Positions 1 through 5,770 of a DNA stretch of 64,000 nucleotides are shown one piece after another (the stretch's first letter is position 1; the number at the start of each line of letters is the position of its first letter). A program made the translations under genes and the position numbers. A model generated the notes under the pieces. It had not been told where the DNA came from. It ran no database searches and saw only the letters and a list, made by a program, of their open reading frames with translations. The DNA comes from Candidatus Heimdallarchaeum endolithica (lineage in GTDB: Archaea; Asgardarchaeota; Heimdallarchaeia; Heimdallarchaeales; Heimdallarchaeaceae). Where the stretch lies: positions 124,001 to 188,000 of the forward strand of contig CP084167.1 of the NCBI GenBank assembly GCA_021513715.1, written 5' to 3'.

Positions 1-1331
1 CACTTACTATTTGGCCTTTGAATTAACTCGCTAAACAGAGTCTTTTGTTTTGGGAGAGAATAAAGGAAAGTGTAATCAGTAGTTAGAGGAATATTTTTTG
101 ATGCTAAAACAATTTGAAACTCCTTCTTATCGAATCTTTCTAACTCTTCTAACTGCTTTTTCATCTGTGTTGGTAAAATAGTAAAACTCCCTATTTCTTT
201 CTTTGATAAAACTTCAGCTAATTCTTGTAAAATAGCTCTACGACTCGAATATACTAGTATCGTAGGCTTTCCCTTTTTAGTATATACAGGATTGTTTAAT
301 GTTTTTAAGATTTCTTCAAGCAGAACTCCTATCTTTGGATGTTTTTCTCCTTTCAATTCTTTTAGTTCTGTATATATTTCAAACAGTGAAGAAGAGAAAG
401 AATAATAAGATATCCTTTCTAAATTTTTTTCAATTAAATCTAAACATAAAAGAACACTTGAGGATTCTAATGTCTCAATTAAAGATTGTAAAAAAATACT
501 TTCTTTTCCAAGGTTAATAATTTGCTTAATAGTTGATTCACTAACATTTTTTTTTCTTAAAGTTTCGATTTCCTTGTTAAAACTTTTCCTCAAATAGTAA
601 GGATTCTCTAAACCCATCTTCCTTAAAAGCAAATTCACTTTTTTTTCTAAAGTTCTTAGGTTTACTTTTATTTGATTTAATTCTTGAGTAAAAGGAACAA
701 CTATTTTTCTTTTAGATTTTTTATCTAAACAGTCTTGAATAATGGAACTGTAGGATTGTTTATAGAATATATTCGTTATCATTAGAGCTTCAATTACAGA
801 AATTAGTTCTTGTTTTTTTCTGTAATTTGGTTTAGATATACCAATGAACTTGATTTTGGAATTTGAACTTAAAATCTTTGCTAATTTAGAATAAACAATT
901 TCTTCTTTAGATTTTTCTGCTTGTAAAAAAACAGCTATTTCAATCTCTCCTGATTCTACTAATTCTCTTAAAAGGTCATTTCTCAATATTTGAGCAGTTA
1001 CAAAGAAATAATCACTATTTAGATAAAGCTTTCTTCTTTTTTCTAAATTTAGTGTGCTAGTAATAAAAGAGAGTTTCTCTTTTTCTATTAAAGTGTTAAG
1101 CTTAATTTTTTCACCTTGCTCAGATAAAATGAATGCAACCTTTTTAATTCCCTTTGATCTTAAAAATAATAACAAGTAAGAAATAAATCTATCTAACTTA
1201 AAGTTTTCAGGAAGAATTAAGAGGGAATTGTTATTTTCTTTAAAACTTTCAGATAGTAATATTTGGAAGAAAATAGGGTATTCTTCTTCCTTCTTGTTTT
1301 CATCTTCAATAATATACTTTGTATCTTTCAT
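1..1331 (-). CDS. Hef/XPF-like SF2 helicase-fold protein, degenerate, 3' end outside window
   Basis: An open frame runs from ATG at 1331 to the left edge without a stop, about 443 codons. The order of segments matches the archaeal Hef / eukaryotic FANCM-XPF helicase: a strand-rich start (SLLILP), a motif Ib-like FVTAQILRNDLL, a GxS-like FIGISKPNYR, a helical insert, then a second RecA-like half (KPTILVYSSRR, FQIVLASKNIPL). The catalytic motifs are lost: the Walker A position reads LPENFKLD, the DEAH position reads FLQAEK, and motif VI reads IQRPNSK. This is the pattern of XPF, whose helicase half is dead and whose ERCC4 nuclease half works; the C-terminal part lies outside the window, so a nuclease is only inferred. 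A TTTATAAA box 27-34 bases upstream supports this start and a leaderless transcript. Family assignment is by motif reading only. Confidence 0.6.
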   Translation of the reverse strand, partial: MKDTKYIIEDENKKEEEYPIFFQILLSESFKENNNSLLILPENFKLDRFISYLLLFLRSKGIKKVAFILSEQGEKIKLNTLIEKEKLSFITSTLNLEKRRKLYLNSDYFFVTAQILRNDLLRELVESGEIEIAVFLQAEKSKEEIVYSKLAKILSSNSKIKFIGISKPNYRKKQELISVIEALMITNIFYKQSYSSIIQDCLDKKSKRKIVVPFTQELNQIKVNLRTLEKKVNLLLRKMGLENPYYLRKSFNKEIETLRKKNVSESTIKQIINLGKESIFLQSLIETLESSSVLLCLDLIEKNLERISYYSFSSSLFEIYTELKELKGEKHPKIGVLLEEILKTLNNPVYTKKGKPTILVYSSRRAILQELAEVLSKKEIGSFTILPTQMKKQLEELERFDKKEFQIVLASKNIPLTTDYTFLYSLPKQKTLFSELIQRPNSK

Positions 1332-1355
1332 TTATCAAATTAGTAATAAAATAAT

Positions 1356-1376
1356 CTGTTTATAAACAGAGAAAAA
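1356..1376 (-). promoter_or_regulatory. Promoter of the XPF-like gene with extended upstream element
   Basis: The TATA box sits inside the 14-base perfect palindrome CTGTTTATAAACAG (1356-1369). Read on the minus strand it is preceded by TTTTTTCTCTG. Spacing to the ATG at 1331 suits a leaderless transcript. The same pyrimidine block plus TTTATAAA recurs at the next four promoters. Confidence 0.6.
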
Positions 1377-1391
1377 AGAAAGTAAGTTATC

Positions 1392-1769
1392 TTACTCAAA
1401 CAACTGTATTTTTGCTTTTAATCCTGTTAATTCACGAAGAAATAATATATCATTACTAAATTTGTCTATATCCAAGTTATACTTGTTGATAATAAAATCA
1501 AGTAGTTTTTCTGCTTTTTCTTCTTTTAATTCATGTATCAAGATAGAGGATACAAATAATAAAGCAGAATAGAAAGTAGGCATTAAATTCAAAGATGTTG
1601 TTTGAGAGATACTCATTACTTTACAAAATAGATTATCAAGATCTTCCTTTGAAACAGAATTCTCTTTATTAATAAAACCACTTAGTTCCCCAAATATTTC
1701 AAAAAAATTGTTATTATGTACTTGTTCTAAATTTGTATTTATTAGTTGGTTTTGACTAGACACTATCAT
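1392..1769 (-). CDS. Uncharacterised helical protein
   Basis: I do not recognise this protein. It is about 125 residues, predominantly helical, with no Cys cluster, signal peptide or known motif. The open frame extends up to 1793, but the TTTATAAA box lies at 1793-1800, so transcription should begin near 1770. That favours the second in-frame ATG at 1769 (MIVSSQNQ) as a leaderless start. It lies 60 bases upstream of the XPF-like gene on the same strand and shares its promoter type, which suggests a functional link but proves none. Confidence 0.55.
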   Translation of the reverse strand: MIVSSQNQLINTNLEQVHNNNFFEIFGELSGFINKENSVSKEDLDNLFCKVMSISQTTSLNLMPTFYSALLFVSSILIHELKEEKAEKLLDFIINKYNLDIDKFSNDILFLRELTGLKAKIQLFE

Positions 1770-1792
1770 CAATATAATATTATAGAAATTCA

Positions 1793-1812
1793 TTTATAAA
1801 GAAGAGAAACAG
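1793..1812 (-). promoter_or_regulatory. Promoter that decides the start of the 1392-1769 gene
   Basis: On the minus strand this reads TGTTTCTCTTCTTTATAAA. The 31-base distance from the upstream edge of the TATA box to the ATG at 1769 equals the spacing at the neighbouring promoters, whereas the more upstream ATG at 1793 would abut the TATA box. Confidence 0.6.
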
Positions 1813-1977
1813 TAAAAAATAGAGATTTGCCGACATAAAAGAAGGGATATATAATTAACAAGTGATATATAAACTAGAATGTTTACATTGATAGATTAAT
1901 TAGATTTTTTTTTAAATATTTTAAAGGTCGTGAGATAAACAAAAAATATTTTAATATGAAAAAAAATCTACTAGTAT

Positions 1978-2047
1978 GGAGAGTGTAGTGTAAACCCATA
2001 TCTGCAAAAAACATTTACACTATACTCACACTCTCCTCTTTTTGCAG
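1978..2047. repeat. Compound inverted repeat in a 330-base intergenic gap
   Basis: The left arm GGAGAGTGTAGTGTAAA (1978-1994) pairs with the segment at 2014-2036, whose complement is the same except for a six-base insertion. A second pair, CTGCAAAAA (2002-2010) and TTTTTGCAG (2039-2047), overlaps it, so two alternative foldings compete. It lies downstream of the 2127-2864 gene and upstream of the 1392-1769 gene, both on the minus strand. It could be a terminator, a structured leader or a small RNA. The rest of 1801-2126 holds nothing I can name. Confidence 0.55.
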
Positions 2048-2126
2048 AGTTAAGAAATAAAAGAGTTTTGAGTATTTAATCTTAGAAAAGAAATAAGAAA
2101 AAATACAAGAAGTTAAGATATAAATC

Positions 2127-2864
2127 CTAAGAAATATTAAATTTTGATCTAAATCTATAAACCCTTTTTTTTAATAATTGGAAATCGATTTTCTGATTAT
2201 CACTAACAAATTTGAAAACATTGTCTCTATAGTATCCTTTCCTTGGTAAATAATCAAATAAAATAGATAAAGCTAAGACTGTTGAAGATTGCTTTATTTT
2301 CATCCTTGGAACAACCCTATTTTTAACAAGATTGGAGATTTTAAGTGAAACAGGACTGTACAAACTATTAATTTCTTTAAAATGAGCACAGGTTATATTA
2401 ACTAACTTTAGCGCTTCTTTTTCAACTTTAGAAAAGAAATCTACATTAGTCCTATTGATTATTCCTAAATTAATTAAATCATTCGTCACTTTATTTACCG
2501 TTGATAACGAAAAAGCTTTCCCTTTTGATATTCCAAGAAATTTTTTTGATATTTGATTTATTATATCTTGTAGAGACTTAGCATCTATATGTCCTGATAA
2601 ATTACGTAATAATGCTAGAAAAGCTGAAGTTAGAAAATTCTTTGTCAAATATTTATTTTCTCTATTTAAAGCAGTAATTACTGGAAGATTAGAAAAAAAA
2701 GTTCTTCTAGTCTCACACAATAGAGGATAGTTTATTGATTGTGAAAGAAATTTGATAAGATTTTCAATGAAAATATGGTGATTTCGCGATAAAACAGGAT
2801 AAACTTCATCTGGTTGTTCATACTGTAAGGTTGATTCAACTTTACTTGATATCATTTTACTCAA
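2127..2864 (-). CDS. Uncharacterised protein, possibly with a divergent cyclin-like fold
   Basis: This 245-residue, largely helical and basic protein has no family I can name with confidence. The C-terminal third (about residues 165-245) contains an Ala/Leu-rich helix (SSTVLALSILFDYL) followed by two helices ending in basic residues. That layout weakly recalls the second cyclin repeat of archaeal TFB, but the TFB zinc ribbon and core motifs are absent, so the resemblance is only suggestive. The start could be the ATG at 2864 or the fourth codon at 2855; the TATA box at 2884-2891 lies 27 or 36 bases away. It shares its promoter type with its neighbours. Confidence 0.45.
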   Translation of the reverse strand: MSKMISSKVESTLQYEQPDEVYPVLSRNHHIFIENLIKFLSQSINYPLLCETRRTFFSNLPVITALNRENKYLTKNFLTSAFLALLRNLSGHIDAKSLQDIINQISKKFLGISKGKAFSLSTVNKVTNDLINLGIINRTNVDFFSKVEKEALKLVNITCAHFKEINSLYSPVSLKISNLVKNRVVPRMKIKQSSTVLALSILFDYLPRKGYYRDNVFKFVSDNQKIDFQLLKKRVYRFRSKFNIS

Positions 2865-2883
2865 AATCTTATCTTAATATTAC

Positions 2884-2901
2884 TTTATAAAGAAAGAAAA
2901 A
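2884..2901 (-). promoter_or_regulatory. Promoter of the 2127-2864 gene
   Basis: On the minus strand it reads TTTTTCTTTCTTTATAAAG, with the TATA box inside the perfect palindrome CTTTATAAAG. The pyrimidine block before the box matches the neighbouring promoters. Confidence 0.55.
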
Positions 2902-2917
2902 ATAATAGTGCAAATAA

Positions 2918-3547
2918 CTACCCTTCAATTAGTATTTCATCAAGAACATCTTCTAAACTAGGTCTTTTTTGAGGTTTAAAATTTTCTTTATCTGTAAATG
3001 AAATTGAATTTGCTAAATCTAAATTAATATTTCTCTTTCTAGATTTTGTTATAAAACCTTCTTCAATTAATCTACTTAGTTGAGTATCGATCTTTAGAAC
3101 AACCTCTGTTAAACTCTGTATTTGCATTTCATTTTCAAAAAATAAGGGAAAAGAGGAAAGAGCTTCATTTTCCTGAGTGATATTTACTCTATTTTTTAGT
3201 CTGTTATCAAGATAAATTTGAATTAAGTATTCTAATAACCGAGTAATTGATTGTGCGATTAGATTTGTTTCTTTTATAATATCCAATTTGCTAATTTGAG
3301 AGAGATCATATTCTTGATTAATTACCTGTAAATCTTTTTCAAATTCAGAATTTCTTAATACTACTTCAGTTATTGTTTTTTGTATATAGGTTAATAAAGA
3401 AATAAACGCAGAATTTCTTTTTTCTAGTTCTTCAATATATGAGCTTTCGTATATATCCTTTTTTTGTAGGATATAATTTAAACTCATTTGAACAGCTTTC
3501 ATTAACTTGTATAATTCTTCTTTCTCAGAATCATGATATTCTCTCAT
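2918..3547 (-). CDS. Uncharacterised coiled-coil-rich protein
   Basis: This 209-residue protein is almost wholly helical and rich in Glu, Lys and Leu, with long amphipathic stretches from about residue 10 to 150. There is no cysteine, signal peptide or catalytic motif. The C-terminal 40 residues are more basic and less ordered. The ATG at 3547 is 31 bases from the upstream edge of its TATA box, consistent with a leaderless transcript. It precedes the 2127-2864 gene by 53 bases and diverges from the HTH gene at 3634. A structural or DNA-associated role is conceivable, but I cannot assign one. Confidence 0.5.
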   Translation of the reverse strand: MREYHDSEKEELYKLMKAVQMSLNYILQKKDIYESSYIEELEKRNSAFISLLTYIQKTITEVVLRNSEFEKDLQVINQEYDLSQISKLDIIKETNLIAQSITRLLEYLIQIYLDNRLKNRVNITQENEALSSFPLFFENEMQIQSLTEVVLKIDTQLSRLIEEGFITKSRKRNINLDLANSISFTDKENFKPQKRPSLEDVLDEILIEG

Positions 3548-3570
3548 TCAATGACTAATAACAGAATTTC

Positions 3571-3588
3571 TTTATAAATAAGAGAAAT
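3571..3588 (-). promoter_or_regulatory. Promoter of the 2918-3547 gene
   Basis: On the minus strand the element reads TTTCTCTTATTTATAAAG. It sits back to back with the promoter at 3591-3610 in an 86-base divergent region. Confidence 0.6.
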
Positions 3589-3590
3589 CA

Positions 3591-3610
3591 TTTTTCCCTA
3601 ATTTATAAAC
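3591..3610 (+). promoter_or_regulatory. Promoter of the HTH gene at 3634
   Basis: The plus strand reads TTTTTCCCTAATTTATAAAC, 32 bases from the TATA start to the ATG at 3634. It resembles the four minus-strand promoters before it. Confidence 0.55.
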
Positions 3611-3633
3611 AATTATAGATATTGAATTATTGA

Positions 3634-4305
3634 ATGAAATTTTCAATTCTAGTAAAAACTGAAAATTATGAAGAATTTTTATTAAAAAAACAAGATAAGA
3701 TTGAACAATTGAAACTACTTATTAATACAGAAAGTAGAAAAGCTACCTTAGTTATTCTTTCTTCAACTAAAAAAAAAGAAGTAGCAAAAACCATTCAAGA
3801 ATTAGATTTTCAAAAAACTATTTCTAAATTAGTAAATCTTGGTTATTTTTCAGATATTAATCCTGTTTCTACTATTTTATCTGATAAACAATTTCTTTGT
3901 TTCTACCTTCACGATATTTTAGGTTTCAAATCAGAAGAGATAGCAAATTTTACCCATAATAGTCCCTCTACCATAAGAGATCATTTATCTAATGCTAGAA
4001 AGAGGATATTTGTTTTTAATCAGAAATTAAAGAAGATGAATTTAGAGTATACAATTCTCAATAATCTTTCTGCAATACCTTTTGAATCTTTAAAAAGCTT
4101 AACTTTTAATATGACTATTTCTATTGAAGATATTAGGAAAATTGTTTCCTTAAACCCATTTTTCAAAATTATGATAAGAGATTCTAAAGAATCTCCATTT
4201 AAGCTTTATACATCTATTAACAGTTTACCAGAGGAAAAAGTCCTTTTTCTTTTACTACCACTCACAAATATGTTTGAAAAGGTTATTTATCTAGAAAAAA
4301 AATAA
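3634..4305 (+). CDS. HTH protein resembling sigma-70 region 4 / LuxR-type domains
   Basis: This 223-residue protein carries a helix-turn-helix at about residues 85-130: LSDKQFLCFYLHDILG, then SEEIANFTHNSPSTIRDHLS, then basic ARKRI. That is the layout of sigma-70 region 4-like and Tfx/LuxR-type DNA-binding domains. The first 80 residues are charged and helical; the C-terminal 90 residues look like a mixed alpha/beta sensor domain of unknown type. It diverges from the 2918-3547 gene across an 86-base region and uses the same promoter class, so it is the natural candidate regulator of the surrounding block. That role is inference. Confidence 0.55.
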   Translation: MKFSILVKTENYEEFLLKKQDKIEQLKLLINTESRKATLVILSSTKKKEVAKTIQELDFQKTISKLVNLGYFSDINPVSTILSDKQFLCFYLHDILGFKSEEIANFTHNSPSTIRDHLSNARKRIFVFNQKLKKMNLEYTILNNLSAIPFESLKSLTFNMTISIEDIRKIVSLNPFFKIMIRDSKESPFKLYTSINSLPEEKVLFLLLPLTNMFEKVIYLEKK

Positions 4306-4349
4306 TTTAAGAAGATTTCAAAATAGATATTTTTGTTAGATAATTTTTC

Positions 4350-4622
4350 TTAAATTTCGATTATAATTCTGGAAACTTTTGTTTTACAAAGTTTTTTAAC
4401 TCCATGATCTCCAGGTTCATATTTATTTGCCATTAAACCAACATTTTCTATCATTTTAATTTGAGCCGATGTATTGGCTTGTGTTTGGCGAATTTCATCT
4501 GCAAGATCACTAATTGTCATTTCTTTATCTTTCAATAAATGAATTATTTTGAATCTTGTTGTACTAGAGAGGACTTTTGCAATCTCTACTATTTTTTCAG
4601 GATCCTTAATTACTAAATCCAT
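4350..4622 (-). CDS. ArsR-family winged-helix regulator
   Basis: This is a compact DNA-binding repressor of about 90 residues. The sequence shows the ArsR layout: VLSSTTRFKIIHLLKDKE, then MTISDLADEI and a recognition helix TQANTSAQIKMIENVGL, followed by a short beta-wing. No metal-binding ELCVCDL box is present; one Cys occurs near the C-terminus. The frame extends to a TTG at 4631, but ATG at 4622 (MDLVIKDPEK) is the better start. It is divergent from the PadR-methyltransferase-like gene at 4804, with an inverted repeat between them that may be its operator. The ligand is unknown. Confidence 0.8.
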   Translation of the reverse strand: MDLVIKDPEKIVEIAKVLSSTTRFKIIHLLKDKEMTISDLADEIRQTQANTSAQIKMIENVGLMANKYEPGDHGVKKLCKTKVSRIIIEI

Positions 4623-4663
4623 TTTTATCAAGATTCATTTATATTTATTAATATTTAAACAAT

Positions 4664-4676
4664 TTGTCCGAGACAA
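4664..4676. promoter_or_regulatory. Candidate ArsR operator between divergent genes
   Basis: TTGTC-CGA-GACAA is a perfect 5-base-arm inverted repeat, standing out as the only GC-containing stretch in an otherwise A/T intergenic region. It lies upstream of the ArsR TATA-like run (4640-4655) and about 130 bases before the PadR-type gene. Confidence 0.45.
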
Positions 4677-4803
4677 TTTTTATTCGTTGAAATTATACTA
4701 GTTTATTAAAAATAGTTATATAATAATTAAAAACCATAAGTTAAGAACACAAACACTTTTTTAAAAGAAAAATTTTTAATAATTGCATTTTTATTCGACA
4801 GAT

Positions 4804-5688
4804 ATGGATGCTTTGATCTCAATTAACTGGTTAGGTTTGGAAATATTAACTATTCTCAAAAATTCTAACGAACCTTTATACAAAAGTGAAATTATTCACA
4901 TAATCAGAAGTAAATACCCTTCACTAGGAAGTAAACCTGACAGTTCCTTCTATGCTATTTTTGAAAAATTAAAACAAGAGAAATTAATTAAAGATGAGCA
5001 AATAAAGGGGCAGGGTTATCGCTCATATTTGTCTATAACTGAATATGGAAAAAAACAAATTGGATTTATGTTAAACTGGTCTTTAGGTGCGCTGATGGAT
5101 GGAGTAAGCAAAAAAATTGCAATAGAACTAAATAACGATTGTAGAAAATATATGGAGTGCTCTAAAGAACTAACTTTTGGCACTATCTCTTCTGGAAATC
5201 AGCAGTTACTTATTCCAAATTTATGTACAAAATGTGTTAATGCAGGACCAAAGGAAAAATTCAACCGTTATAATATTCTTATGCCAGAAGCTCATGAAAC
5301 CCCTATTGAAAGTTATCAAAATATTAGAGCAAAATACAATGAAATTCCTTTAAAGGATAAACTTTTAGACAGGTTTCTCTCAACAATAAATTTAGGTCTT
5401 CTTGATGATAATGATAGTTTAGAGTTTTTATGTGAAACAAAGAGAATTTTAAAGGAAGGAGGAAAAGCAGGATTCTTTGAATTTAGGTATTTTGAAAGTT
5501 ACTTAATGGATGCAATAGAAACAGAAACAAAAGGTTTTAGCTTCTTTTTTGCAAGAAACATAAAAGAAGGGAAATTAAAGAAGTTTAAAAAAGAAGAACT
5601 GGAAGAGTTATTCTTTAAAGTCTTTGGAAAAGAAAATGTTCAAATTAATGATTTCAAAGAATTCTATTTTGTAATAGCAACAAAATAA
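4804..5688 (+). CDS. PadR-like winged helix fused to a methyltransferase-like domain
   Basis: The N-terminal ~90 residues form a PadR-type winged helix (LEILTILKNSNEPLYKSEI, then SFYAIFEKLKQEKLI and YRSYLSITEYGKKQI). The remaining ~200 residues include a CTKC pair and, near residues 205-240, a segment like the back half of a class I methyltransferase (LCETKRILKEGGKAGFFEF). The glycine-rich SAM-binding loop is not evident, so catalysis is doubtful; the domain may be a sensor. The frame opens at a TTG (4783), but ATG at 4804 (MDALISINWL) fits the PadR start better. It is divergent from an ArsR gene and followed by the mannosidase. Confidence 0.6.
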   Translation: MDALISINWLGLEILTILKNSNEPLYKSEIIHIIRSKYPSLGSKPDSSFYAIFEKLKQEKLIKDEQIKGQGYRSYLSITEYGKKQIGFMLNWSLGALMDGVSKKIAIELNNDCRKYMECSKELTFGTISSGNQQLLIPNLCTKCVNAGPKEKFNRYNILMPEAHETPIESYQNIRAKYNEIPLKDKLLDRFLSTINLGLLDDNDSLEFLCETKRILKEGGKAGFFEFRYFESYLMDAIETETKGFSFFFARNIKEGKLKKFKKEELEELFFKVFGKENVQINDFKEFYFVIATK

Positions 5689-5770
5689 ATAGAAACTGTA
5701 ATTCTTGTTTCTACCATATTCTTACTTTTAGAAGAACAACTTTTATTTATACAGTATACAAAAAAATATT

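Noticed and set aside
299..517. A plus-strand frame of 72 codons.
   Set aside because: It lies opposite the XPF-like gene, whose minus-strand frame is continuous and family-like.
2127..2864. A full TFB (transcription factor B) paralogue.
   Set aside because: Only the last helices weakly resemble a cyclin repeat; the zinc ribbon, B-finger and core motifs are missing, so I leave it uncharacterised.
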